Below are positions 44,683 through 56,740 of a DNA stretch of 64,000 nt, one piece after another. The stretch is from Agelas oroides (Eukaryota; Porifera; Demospongiae; Agelasida; Agelasidae): NCBI GenBank assembly GCA_949130485.1, contig OX422196.1:3950889-4014888 (forward strand), read 5' to 3'. Position 1 is the stretch's first letter, and each line of letters starts with the position of its first letter. The position numbers and the translations under genes are program-made. Under the pieces are notes generated by a model. It was not told the origin of the DNA and ran no database searches. It saw only the letters and a program-made list of their open reading frames with translations.

Positions 44683-45132
44683 CACTGCAAAAACTACTTA
44701 GTTAAAGTAACCTTACAGGGTGCTTACTCCAGTTTCATGGTTCATTGAACTGGTGAGTATATACTATGAAGTGAATTTTAACACTGTAATCACCCCCTCA
44801 AAATTCCATCAAGCTTCATTAAATAGCAGAGAGCTAGCACAGACACTTGTCTTCTAGCTAGCTAATGCACTTATATATATGGTCCATCTGCTGGCTATTA
44901 TCTGGTTCTATAACTATCCATCATCCCCATCACAATTCCACTAGGCTTTAGTAAGAAGCAAAGAGCTACCACAGACAAGTGCTCATTGCTTCTTAATGAA
45001 GTCTGATGGAATTGTGAGGGGGCTGATGGATGGTGATATGTTGGTGAATGCTCTTCATAGTATACTCACGAACCCTGAAACTGCATGGAGTAACTACTCA
45101 CAGGTTATTTTAAGTGAGTAGTTTTTGCAGTG
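44683..45132. mobile_element. 450-bp palindromic MITE
   Basis: Termini CACTGCAAAAACTAC and GTAGTTTTTGCAGTG. Nearly the whole element is an inverted repeat: TCATGGTTC, GTGAGTATA-type, CCCCCTCAAAATTCCATCA and AATGAAG blocks recur inverted. It interrupts LINE debris. Confidence 0.75.
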
Positions 45133-45171
45133 CATTTCCCAGCACAAAGACCTACCCAATCTCCTTGGCAA

Positions 45172-45204
45172 AGGTTCAAAGGTTCAAAGGTTCAAAGGTT
45201 AATG
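45172..45204. repeat. 9-bp microsatellite (AAAGGTTC)n-type
   Basis: Four near-identical copies of AAAGGTTCA in tandem. Confidence 0.85.
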
Positions 45205-46191
45205 CATAAGAAGCCAACATGGCATAGCATGATGTATACAACAGGTGCAAGGTGAAGCTGTAACAAGCAAGGGAGAGGGTCAGGAGCCAGGAAGATACAG
45301 GATGCAGAAAATGCTTGGCATGTACAAAAATATCAGTGCTCGGCAAATATATAGTGAGTATGCATCTATAGTCTCTTATGATTGTGTTATAGCGTGACAT
45401 TACATGCACACTAGATGCTTACTTCGCTGTATCTAAAGTATTGCTTAATTTGATTGGACAAATTGGCATGCCTACATAATTATATTGTGCAATATGAGTT
45501 TAGTGTCCCTTATAATTATATCATTCCTGCCTGCAGCTAAGTCTTACCTCATGAAAGTAGTACTATACACTTCCTTCATTATCATGTTCAAGTGTGTCAT
45601 TTATCAGTAAGCCAGATTTTTTAGAATTTAACAATCTCTAGTTTAGCTGCCCAACCACCTACTAAAAGGTCTGCATGCAAGGTGCATTAAGCATTACAAC
45701 CTACCAGGGGGCTAGATTCTAGCTGCAGACTGACTTCTGGGCTTGCCCAGCATTCTTATTGTGGCATTATCCACACAGATTATGGAGAAATGAACACAAC
45801 CATGAAGATTGTAGCTAGCCAATAAAAATGTGAACAAGAGTGGCTTTTCAGCTTCCAGTCAGTCCTTACTATCCTGTAGTTGGTCAAACGTTAACAAAGT
45901 GGGATTTTGACAAAAAGGGAATCTACATCCAAATTTGGGAGAAAGTCACAACACCGTCATGGTTAAAGTGATGTCATTTATCATTGGTGTGTCTACTGAA
46001 GTTTCCTCCCTGCTATATACACTTGCTATATAAATGTGAATATCACTGCAAGATTGTGATAACTTACAGAGTATCATTATAATAAATTGTTGCAAGTCAG
46101 TCTAAGATTGTTACCATCTCAAGTTGGAATCTAAATACCGGTATGCATGAGATCTGAACTACTACTCTGCCTTTTTTTTTTTTCGTCAATA

Positions 46192-46401
46192 AGGCCAGGC
46201 AAACTGTTTCCCATCAGCGCCCGCTTCCTCTGAGACCTGCCGCCTCAACTGTCATTATCGCCTTCCAAGCAATGACACGCCCACTTTTAATGGCCGTAAG
46301 CGCTTAGATTTGCCGAGTGTATGCTAGTAATAATAATGACCGCCCGCCCGCCCGCATGCAAATCGAGAAAATGGCTGACGCGAAACAAGTTTGCCTGGCC
46401 T
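46192..46401. mobile_element. AGGCCAGGCAAAC MITE (complete only in copy B)
   Basis: AGGCCAGGCAAACTGTTTC at the left and GAAACAAGTTTGCCTGGCCT at the right. Copy A keeps only the right part (to 20994); its left part is replaced by the 20262-20945 block, so copy B shows the older state here. Confidence 0.7.
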
Positions 46402-46919
46402 AAAGTGGTGTATATTAGTATGTGCTTTGTGTTTTATCATCACGCAGCTGTAGTGTCATAGATAATATACTTCCTTGTAGTGGTAGTGTATAGCTATATA
46501 GTTGCAATCCCAGTAGACGCTAAAAATATGCAATTACTGCGCGTGCAGAAGTCCCAGACTTCAAACACGCTGGAGCCTTCTCGGCTGTACAAACCTCCCA
46601 GCAAAAAATGCTGTGTACAACTAAATCAAACAGAGCTACAACGATGGTGGAAGTGCGGTACTCTTTGAATGTGCTTTTGTACCAAGAAGGTGCGAGAATA
46701 ATTGAAGTTCTTTATTCGCGGCGGGACACTCGTTCTACGAGTCCGGTATCCGCTTAAAGGCAATTTGCCGCTCGTGGTACATTAATGCAGTGAAGTCAGA
46801 ATGAGTTCTCTTCCGAACCAAGATAATTGTGTGGACAAAGTGAAGCTCAATTACTCAGGTCAGACGGAAATTGTTAAACAAATGACCGGTCGTGCGACGC
46901 CTGAAAGAAAGCAACTTCT

Positions 46920-48088
46920 ATGGAAGGGAATTTGAAGGACGACATGGAGTCACCTGAATCCTCCCCAGATTGCAGGCTCGTGAAATTTTTACAGCAGCGA
47001 CGTTCACGACGAAGTGGATTTGCATTTTGCAAGAGCCTTGTCAGCGGCGACAACAAAATCTGAATCGCCTGAAGGGTCGCCGAAAAGCGAAGGTACGTGT
47101 ATTGCAGAACTATGGAAACCTGAACAGCTGAGCTACCATGCACATTTAATAGCATTTAATATAGCTACATTACATGAGCTATCGAGTATCGCAAACTTAC
47201 TTTTCCCTTCCCTCCCCTTCCCTCCCCTCCCCTCCCCTCCCCTTCCCTCCCCTCCCCTCCCCTCCCCTCCCCTTCCCTCCCCTCCCCTCCCCTCCCCTCC
47301 CCTCCCCTCCCCTCCCCTCCCCTCCCCTCCCCTCCCCTCCCCTCCCCTCCCCTCCCCTCCCCTCCCCTCCCCTCCCCTCCCCCGCAGAACGACCACGAAG
47401 CACTCCAACCACTACAGCCCAGTCCGTAGCCACCACTGCTCTTCCTCTCCCTCTTCCTGTGAACACACACCACTGGCAACATATCATCCACCTACATCCT
47501 TCCCTACTCATTCCAGTGAAACACATTCACTTCACCCACCCCGACTAATGCTACACAGCAAAGGAAGAATAGTCCACCCACAGTTTGTTGAGTTTGTGAT
47601 CCATCCTGAGGTGGACCCATATAAGGACATTCCCAAGCTCCCAGGGCAGTGTGATCCCTCCTTCTCTCCTCCCCCTCACATTGGGTGGATATCCTGTGAG
47701 GATATGGATAGAGGCAAGTCAACATACAACTTTTAATAGTATACCACTAATATCCAATATGAATGACTTTATATTGGCGGATTTTAATTTGGCGGTAGGC
47801 TGGTCGATCCGCCAAACCGCCAAATTTTCCGGCTGTACGGTATATAACTTTATATAAGTAGAGCAGTCTGTAAGCTCAGCACATTGCCATGCTGTGGCAA
47901 TATTATTTCACAAGGAACAACATGCATATATGTATAGCTACAGTAGTTATACAGTTGTATATCTATAGCAGTTGACTACAGTGTATATGCACTTATGTGA
48001 TCAATCATTTTGTTACACATGCACTGCAGGATGCCAGGACTTGTCTCTAACAGAGGAAGAACTGCAGCATATTATTGAAGACATATAA
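46920..48088 (+). pseudogene. Tondu/vestigial-like gene, copy B (two frameshifts)
   Basis: Counterpart exons 46920-47092, 47388-47713 and 48030-48088. The Tondu motif reads EVDLHFARAL but is out of frame with the ATG because of one extra T in a T run at about 46987-46991. Exon 2 has CGA where copy A has a stop, lacks 12 bp in frame, and carries an extra AT at about 47481 that shifts frame again. The second intron has a consensus GC donor (GAG|GCAAGT). Exon 3 is intact. Homopolymer sequencing error could explain the T. Confidence 0.5.
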
Positions 48089-48351
48089 CATTCAATTTTT
48101 GCAGCTTGTATGCTATAACAATATTATTTTTGTGCCATATAGACCTTAATTCTATACCCCGTCTGATCAGTATAATTATGCCAGTCCTTACTACCCCAGT
48201 TGGTCAAACATTAACCAAGTGGGATTTTGACAAAAAGGGAATCTACATCCAAATTTGGAAGAAAGTCACCATACAGTCGTGCAGAATGTACTTAATATCA
48301 GCCCATGTTTCTGCAGAGCTTGCAGTTTGGCTCAATTATAATTAGCTAAAG

Positions 48352-49438
48352 TCCGGATGTCATTTTGTTCTAACCTCTTTCCCTACTACATCAACAATTG
48401 CGAAATCATTTCACGTACTCACCACAAGGATCTTGGCATCACTATGTCTTACGATCTCTCCTGGTCTAAGCATATTGCTCAAATCTCTTCCAAAGCATAT
48501 CGTATCCTTGGTCTGCTCCGTAGAACTTTCTCAGCAACCAACAGCACCACAACAAGAAAGAGTTTATATATTTCCTTGGTCCGCTCACAACTGCTCTACG
48601 CTTCTCAGATTTGGAGACCTGTCTTGATTAAAGACATAAAACGTTTGGAACAAATCCAGCATCGAGCAACGAAATTTATTCTAAACCGGTCACTACACCG
48701 ATTACAAAAGTCGGCTTTTAAAATTACACTTGCTCCCTCTCATGATGACTTTGGAACTCCAAGATAATTATATTGTTCTTTGTAAGAAGCTTAAAACAAT
48801 CGGCTCTGAACTGCAGTTCATTTAATATTTCCCAATATACTTCTTTCAGCTCTAATGCAACAAGATCAGGGAGCCACAGCCAACTCGTTCAGCCGTTTGT
48901 GAAAACTAACAGATTCAAGAACTTTTATTTCAACAGATTTCCTCATCTATGGAACGCACTACCACCAATCGACTTGCAATTAAGCTATGAATCAATCAAG
49001 ATCAAGCTCACCGACTTATTCTGGAACTCATTCGTTCAGAACTTTGACAGCAACAACCCATGTTCATACCATGCACTTCTGCTGTCCATGCAGCAAGTGT
49101 TCACTACTGCCCAAGTCTACTTTTCTTCAGTAACTAACTAATGATTTCCACTTCAGTCTACAATTGGATAATCGATGTCATGTCATGCTACTTTGAATTT
49201 GAACTAAACAATGATTAACTTTATAAAGTAATTTATTGTAATCCTCTCAAAATTAATATTTGCATTAGCCATTGTGCTATTGTTTGTTGTGTTTCATTTT
49301 GTTCAGGCTGCTATCCCTCTCTGTAGCAGTCCTTCAGCACTGTAGTACATTCTTTGTATCGGCTTCACTCCTCACCCACACTGAGCTCGACATATTTCTG
49401 TCATGTCGTTCTGCGCTGTAAAGCAATAATTATTTGTA
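48352..49438 (+). mobile_element. LINE 3' end (RT C-terminus), copy B
   Basis: Better preserved than copy A: DLGITMSYDLSWSKHIAQIS, ILGLLRRTFSATNSTTTRKS and LLYASQIWRPVLIKDIKRLE are in one frame, followed after a stop at about 48766 by FNRFPHLWNALPPIDL. The Cys-rich end is altered by an insertion. The (AAT)n tail is shortened. Confidence 0.78.
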
Positions 49439-49829
49439 CTTGCTATAGTGATACTTATATAATCACACCCACACACAACATTTACATACACAGCTATATA
49501 TGACAGAACAAGACCTGTAACTAGTCAACTACAGTCAGTTTGTGAGGGGTCTTATGTGAAGCTCTAAAGCGTACAGGATTTCAAGTTGTGATTCCTGATC
49601 ATTTTGTTCTTGATCTCTGACTTGACGTTAGTGACAGACAGTAACATAGTTTCCTCTTAATGGTGGATAAATTCTACCAATAACTGTTATGTCAGCAGTG
49701 CGGTGACAGAGTGTGTAACATTCAACCAGAACTGTACAAGCCATCACAACTGAGATGGCAATGACCTCAGCACAACAAAGCTATCTTGCACTAGATTCTA
49801 ACTGCAGTTTGTTCATTACAATGTCTCAG

Positions 49830-50002
49830 GTCTTGCTGAGAAGACCATTGAAATCAATGGAGTGACCACTCCTAAGGGAATGACAGTCCAACTGCCCATC
49901 CATCTCATCCACCACAACCCAGAATTCTGGACCAAACATGAGAAATTTGACCCAGAACTTGTGCATACTGCCATGGCTCTGAACCCTAGAAATCTCCAGT
50001 AG
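49830..50002 (+). pseudogene. Cytochrome P450 exon relic, copy B
   Basis: Same reading and same stop as copy A (EINGVTTPKGMTVQLPIHLI, then EKFDPE). Identity of the stop shows that the relic was already dead before the duplication. Confidence 0.55.
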
Positions 50003-50069
50003 CACAAGAAGGGTACCAAGTTGTAATCATTAAGGAATATAGCTACATGACAACTAAGAGGTGAGATTG

Positions 50070-50811
50070 CTACCAGTGAGCACAAGCTGAACCTCACGTT
50101 GAGACTACTCCTTGAAACACTGCATGCTACCAGTGAGCACAAGCTGAACCTCACGTTGAGACTACTCCTTGAAACACTGCATGCTACCAGTGAGCACAAG
50201 CTGAACCTCACGTTGAGACTACTCCTTGAAACACTGCATGCTACCAGTGAGCACAAGCTGAACCTCACGTTGAGACTACTCCTTGAAACACTGCATGCTA
50301 CCAGTGAGCACAAGCTGAACCTCACGTTGAGACTACTCCTTGAAACACTGCATGCTACCAGTGAGCACAAGCTGAACCTCACGTTGAGACTACTCCTTGA
50401 AACACTGCATGCTACCAGTGAGCACAAGCTGAACCTCACGTTGAGACTACTCCTTGAAACACTGCATGCTACCAGTGAGCACAAGCTGAACCTCACGTTG
50501 AGACTACTCCTTGAAACACTGCATGCTACCAGTGAGCACAAGCTGAACCTCACGTTGAGACTACTCCTTGAAACACTGCATGCTACCAGTGAGCACAAGC
50601 TGAACCTCACGTTGAGACTACTCCTTGAAACACTGCATGCTACCAGTGAGCACAAGCTGAACCTCACGTTGAGACTACTCCTTGAAACACTGCATGCTAC
50701 CAGTGAGCACAAGCTGAACCTCACGTTGAGACTACTCCTTGAAACACTGCATGCTACCAGTGAGCACAAGCTGAACCTCACGTTGAGACTACTCCTTGAA
50801 ACACTGCATGC
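50070..50811. repeat. 57-bp tandem array, 13 units (copy B)
   Basis: Same unit as 24546-26826; all 13 units carry the CTACCAG form. The single-nucleotide variant found in about a dozen units of copy A is absent. Confidence 0.95.
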
Positions 50812-51766
50812 TTGAAACAATACATGGAAGTGACTGCACCTTACAATGAGGCATAAAGTGGATCTTTATCTAGGTATTTGGTCAAAAGGCATCAACCATG
50901 GCTGCAAAACACTGCAGCCACACAAGAACATTAATCAGTTTGATACACAGGAACTGCATTGCTTGGGAAAAATGAAAATCACTTCCTCTTGGGACATGCT
51001 AGCTGGAACCACCACAAGTGGCTTTGAATGTGCTGTTTGATTGCATGTGGGCAATGTTCCCTGGAGGGTACCATAATAGAATGCACTTCATTTCTACTTT
51101 TCTATAGGTACATGCAGTGCTCAGATGGTATCGTAGCAACAAATACATACATCACTATGGGTTAGTCCACTGTGTAGTCGTAGTCTCCTGAACTGTTCGC
51201 ATTATACTTTTGGTATGCAGAACAGGTAAATCTGTTTACATGCTTGCATGTAATGTAACAGCTCATAAGAAGAGTCTAGGGACAAAGTAACTGTATGTGT
51301 AACCACTAACAAGACAGGCAACTAGAAAACATAGGATAGTCTCCTTCATAAGTTACACCACCCTCACTTTTCACTAGAGGCTAGCTACAAACTGACTTTC
51401 CTTCATACATGACTGTTAACAATAAGTTTCATTTTATACAGCATTCATTATGTAAATGACATCATCATATTTGTGTAGGATGTTGAGTGTTATGAATGCC
51501 TCTAATATTTAGAAGGAAAAAATGTGTACCATGCAATCAGCAAGGTATATTTTGTAGTTTACATTTACAACCAATGAAACAGCTCAATGCTGCCCTAAAG
51601 TGCAGTACACCAAACATGCAGTTCGATAGGCTCAATACAGCAATATCACCTGCAGCCATCAATTGAAAGTAGAAGTCAGGCATGCCGTGCAGATATTGAG
51701 TGTTGGGTTGGTCAGTTTGATGGCCAAATATCTACTTGCTGTCTTGTTTGGTTCAGTGTCAATGTT

Positions 51767-51940
51767 TCATCGTTGCTTGCTTTTTGAGACTTATTGTGAA
51801 CTGCAAATTTTTTTGTCCATGGCACACCACAAGTGTTAATGAGTTTTATAGTGCCCTGATATCCAAATGCACGTGTTTCATTGTTGCTTGTTTTTTGAGA
51901 CTTATTGTGAACTGCCAATTTTTTTGTCCATGGCACATTC
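51767..51940. repeat. Roughly 108-bp tandem duplication in copy B
   Basis: TTTCATCGTTGCTTGCTTTTTGAGACTTATTGTGAACTGC-type sequence through TTTTTTGTCCATGGCAC occurs twice; copy A (27779-27840) has it once. Confidence 0.75.
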
Positions 51941-52204
51941 AACTGTACAATGAATTGTTAATTGACTCTGCTGTTGGTCATGCTATAAATATTGTACCAC
52001 TGATGCAAGCTACTGGAATGGATAACAGTATTGACATGTAATTATATAGTCCTCGCCAAGGATTAGTGTGTAGTGTGCATTAATTACAGCTGCTTTACCT
52101 CCATAATCGATGGGTGCTTTAATTGGCTATGTATCTCAGCCTCATTGTCATACTCAGCCTAGCTGTCTGCATCAGAGTGGACGGCTCATGCGACCACAAT
52201 CTTG

Positions 52205-52312
52205 GTGAAAGTTTTGCTGCAAAACAAACACAAACAGCTCTCTCTGTACAGTTGACAGTCTTGGGCTTTTGTTTAATCTTCAAGCCCTATTTTAGTGAAT
52301 ACACTTGTAATT
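52205..52312 (+). repeat. Block shared with 34933-35030
   Basis: Continues duplication B with sequence that in the A locus lies 6.8 kb further on. A short filler (52188-52204) separates it from the main block. Confidence 0.75.
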
Positions 52313-52319
52313 AGCTATC

Positions 52320-55190
52320 CACGTAAAAGATGACATTAATTACTCCAACAAAGTCAGCTTGCAGACTCATGCATGCACAGTATCATTTTTGAGTAGTATC
52401 TTCCAAAATTTCGGTCAGTTGAGCCCAAGCAACATAAAACTAGAATGGTATGGCCTTCCTGCATATTGTAACATTCCCACTGAACATGAAGAGGAAAATT
52501 TGAACTTTCAGCTGGAGACACAAGGAGCAAGAAGCACAATCATCTTTATCAAAGGTCAAGATGGTAAACCGTAATACAAGGAAGTAAGTACACAAGCACT
52601 GAATATCCTAGTGTAGAGGAGCATGACACTACCCGGCTTGAGTTTCATCACAAGAAGCTGTTCACATTTTAAAGCAAGCTTTTTATCGGCATTTTAAGTA
52701 TTAGTTACTTGCAAAGAATGTCCAAAACTGCTGAGTTCAACAGTAGGAATAATTTCATCACTTGTTTTCTTGCTATGCTTGAGTGTAGCCAAATTGAATG
52801 TACTCTGTCATCAACTTAAAAAGGCAATGTACATGTACCAGGATATGGAAATTGCAATTGTATATAGAGAGAAATCATTCATAATTGGATGATTCTTAAT
52901 TATCGATTTTTGGAATATTTTCATATCATCAAGTGCTGTAAATGATGATTCCTTTCCTCTTTCCCAGGCCTCCCGTTTTTTGTTCTTCAGTTTGCATTCA
53001 AATATTATACACAGAAGCAGAAGAGCTCTTCAGCTTCCGTGTATCTTATTGAATGAACAAAAAATGGGAGCTTGAAAATGAAGCTACTGCTTAGTAGCTA
53101 GCTACCATCATCTATTCCAAAGGAAGTTAGTATATACCTAGACTACATGACCATAAATTTGTGTCTTCAACTTCCTGCAGCAATGATGGCTGGAACAATT
53201 GGAACTAGTATACCTTACATAACAAGTCAATGTAGATGGTTATGTAGTACATAGTCTCAATTTCGAGTGTAGTCTGCAGAGTAGTGAAAGTTCTCAAAAA
53301 GTGGAGCTGCACATATAACTGCAGCCACTGTCATTGAAGTATGACTTGCTCACTGAGCTTTATACATAGAAACTTATCCCTCAGTTTAGAGCTGTTGTTT
53401 CTTCTAGTGTGCAACTCCCAAAATATCAACTTTTTAGAATGTCAACTCCCAAAACAAATTGTTGACTTCCTTGAATTTCATAAGTTACACATGCAGGTAA
53501 CTGTACATGTACTAGATGTTCAATAGCACCATGGTGCTCACTTATTGGTACTTACATGCTGACCTTTTTATTTGATCCGCTTTACTCTTTGGCCCAATTG
53601 TCTGCATATATATTTTGTTTTGTGAGGCTAACGATCAGCTCCAGACAAGTTCAATTACGCATGCGCATCTGGGCACGAGACTAGCATGACTAGTTACTCC
53701 TAGTCGCGTGCTATGAAAGGTCATGGTGTGGGATCAACATTAGAAAGTGGAGGGTGAGAGATGGTCTAGCTTGTTAGACTAAGAAACCAGCTGTCCACAC
53801 TTGGCCACATACAAGGGTAATTTGCATCATGGTCTGCAAGTTATGTAGGCTTATACATGTGTATGTTCTTACTTTTTGACAACTTGGCTTAAATATGCTG
53901 CATGCATTTGTTGAATCTGTGAGTTGATTTTTGCTCCAACTTTCCATGCAAACTTTGGGGATCTGAGTTCTGTTGTGTTTTATATTTTCTTTATCCCTCC
54001 TCCCCTTGAAAGACCTGTTCTCGTGTGGCCAAACCCTAGACTCATGTGGCCAGACCGAACCTGGGTTGGGTCTTGCTTTGCAAGACTAGCCAAACCCTAC
54101 CTGGTAGGGTCTGGCCATTAAATGTACATGTACAGCTAGCCTTTACTTTTCCAGCACATCATAGCTTATGGCACAAAGTGATCAGAGCCATCATACGGGT
54201 ATTGCAGGCATTTGCAGAAGGAAAGGGCATTAAAGGCAGTTGGTAAGCCTTGGAATAAATTGTATGCTTACCCTTTTTGCATTTTGTGCTGCTCATTCCA
54301 GTCCCAGTATTGTTCTTGAACCCTCCTAGTGTCAGACTAGGCTATACTAGAACACTGGAATTACACCATCAGTCCCAGTATATCCATGCAGGGACTACCT
54401 CCAGCACCCTGTGGCAGAGTGTTAAAAAAACAGTAGTCGCAGAATTATCTGGGACTACCTCACCCCCCAGCACCCTAACGTTGAAAATACACTACCAGTC
54501 CTAGAATTATCCTAGTGCAAGTTCCCAATGCAAGTACCCCTGATGCAATACCATGGAAATCATAGTCATGCAGGATGCTAGGAAAGGGTCTATTGGCTTG
54601 TAACCAGACTCTCACAGTATGCTTGGGTCTTAAACTAAATTAATTTTCACAAGTTTGAAGATGTCTCATCTTTGTACTAATTACATGTGCATTTGATCAC
54701 ATGGCTTCAGTGATTGTATATAGCAAGATGTAGCCAGCAAGACTTGTACAAGCAGTGATTGCTGACTCACCTGCTTTCACAAATATGAAATGAAATGTAT
54801 CACTTATCGTGATACATAGCTTAACTTAAAATAATTTGTGTATCGTTCTTATCTTGTTTACTTTGTTGTTTTTTCTCCACGTGTTGGACATGTATTACTA
54901 ATTCAATTAGTCCACACTGATATTAATGTGAATGTGTTGCTGCAATATTGCCACACATTACCCCACTAGCCAACTTTGTTGCAGTAACAATGATTCACAG
55001 AATGCCCCCTATTCCTGTCACAGTTTGTGTGGGCAAACTATTTATTTAGACATGCAGAGGACTATAACAGTTTATGTCATAAATTGCTAGATTCAAGTAC
55101 GTAACAAGTAAGTGTTGACTGTATGTAAAAACTTTGCAGCTAGAAATGTTCAAACTCCCTTTTTGTTTCCTCTCCAGCCAAAAGTTTCTT
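52320..55190. other. No supported gene
   Basis: AT-rich DNA with short open frames (for example 52359-52574 and 53341-53526) that show no domain. 54280-54520 has repeated GGACTACCTC(C)AGCACCCT and AGTCC(C/T)AG motifs. Confidence 0.35.
54036..54115. repeat. Imperfect GTCTGGCC foldback
   Basis: TGGCCAGACCGAACCTGGGT and AGGGTCTGGCCA face each other around GGGTCTTGCTTTGCAAGAC. A weaker member of the CAGACCC foldback group. Confidence 0.45.
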
Positions 55191-55197
55191 GTTAAAG

Positions 55198-56506
55198 ATG
55201 AGTATCAACAAGAGCTACCTGCTTGTCCTCCTCTTGACCATCCTCTTCACCTCCTGTAATTCAAACTGCCCTACAACCACTATAGCAGCCTTTCACAGCT
55301 GCTCCAAGCTCTACAGCATGTTAGAAGCAGCATTACTGGAAAATCAAATTAATCTTTTCCAACTTCATGATGTCCTATTTCCAAGTGATAGTGCAGAACC
55401 ACCATATGCTGTTGTCTTATATAACATAAGCGATGTGAATGAGAGCATGTCATATATTTACAGTTGTTGGACGAGTTCTGTTGTATTAAAGTCTGTGGAA
55501 CCTGCCGTACTGATTACCCTTCAACTGCAGCTGCTTAACCAAGTGCTGGAAACTGTAGGTGCTTCCAAGCTAACAGAGTCAGGTGTGTCTCTGTATTTTA
55601 TACTGAAGGTAAATTTCATGAACATACAATCGATGTGATACTTCAGGGCTTAACTTCATGGGTAAGTGCAATATGTAATTACAAACCCATAAGGTACTAA
55701 ACATTAATTTGGTAATCTGTACAAAGGTAGCCCACGCAAAGAAATCCAAAAATTTGGGGCAGAAAATACACTCTATGCTTGACATATTAGCTCAAAGATT
55801 GCATACATCGTGAACCTAGCTGTGTGGGGGACAACATCAAATCAGTATATAGCTATATCTACTTTGACTGGAATAACTCGTATCTCACCCACATTCATCA
55901 TAATTGCAGCTCAAGGTGTATGCAAGCACCCAGCGGAGCCGTTCATCCTGGAATACAGCAGACTTCAAGTACAAAGGTTACAGCTGTCCATACAATGCTA
56001 CACTGGCAAATATGCTTGTCATCACTGCTGTACTGACTGTAACGCTAACTACAATAACACTGGTAGCAGCAACACCCAAATTCTATCAGAAGGTAGCTTT
56101 ACACATTGACAGAGGTAACCAGTGGTACTCATTCTTCTGGGCAACAAGTTTCATTGCATTAGTATGCAGCATTGCATTGTTGCTGTGTGAACTGATGAAC
56201 ATTGCCAGTCCATTTCTTCGGAATAAGTATATCAAGGTGGTAATGATGTGCTTGGCTATCTTCCTTGACACCCTGGTTGTTATCTGCATCCCCAAGAGTG
56301 CAGAGTTTCCAATCCCAAGCATAGCTTACCTCTTTTCTTTTCCACTCGGCTGCTTTTGTTCAAAACAATTACACTCAAAGTGGATCCAGACAGTTGCTAT
56401 GATTAGCATCTTGAGCTTTGCGCAGTTTGTTACTGTAGGTGTTGTACCCACAATCCTCTGGGCATTTGTATATCCTGTTCAAACTATATCAGTGATTTCC
56501 ATTTAA
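55198..56506 (+). CDS. Secreted-ectodomain multi-pass membrane protein, unrecognised
   Basis: Exon 1 (55198-55608, 137 codons) starts MSINKSYLLVLLLTILFTSC, a signal peptide, then a Cys-containing ectodomain with glycosylation sites. A last exon (about 55910-56506) reads YASTQRSRSSWNTADFKYKG then 4-5 hydrophobic helices (NMLVITAVLTVTLTTITLVA; FWATSFIALVCSIALLLCEL; VVMMCLAIFLDTLVVIC; ISILSFAQFVTVGVVPTILW) and stops. A middle exon near 55795-55880 (VGDNIKSVYSYIYFDWNNS) fits exon 1 but its junction to the last exon needs a very short intron or a frame change, so the structure is incomplete. AATAAA follows at about 56554. Function unknown; I do not recognise the family. Confidence 0.5.
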
Positions 56507-56740
56507 GGTCTTAAGACCCCAATTCTATAATACATTTGATGTTGCTTACCTGAGAATAAAATTCAACCTGCCTTCAAAATTTCAATGTTTGTGTTCCAGA
56601 GGAGGGGAACCTGGGAATGCCTCATTGTATATAGCTGATGGGGCCTGATACTGACCTAAAAACATATATCCTGCACGGTAGGCTTAATATTTAAGGCCTG
56701 CCTTATTAGCAGAGAAATTTGGTTGATTGTTCATACTTAC

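Larger units (their letters stand above)
45746..52187 (+). repeat. Segmental duplication, copy B
   Basis: Direct counterpart of 19838-28094 at an offset of about 25.5-25.9 kb. It contains the same ordered elements: Tondu-like gene, LINE end, P450 relic, 57-bp array and non-coding tail. Differences: intact 46192-46401 MITE, longer CCCTC tract (about 180 bp versus 55 bp), 13-unit array and a 108-bp tandem duplication near 51.8 kb. Confidence 0.9.

Noticed and set aside
47174-47548. Gly/Glu/Arg and Pro/Ser/Leu open frames on both strands
   Set aside because: They follow the expanded CCCTC tract in intron 1 of the Tondu-like gene.
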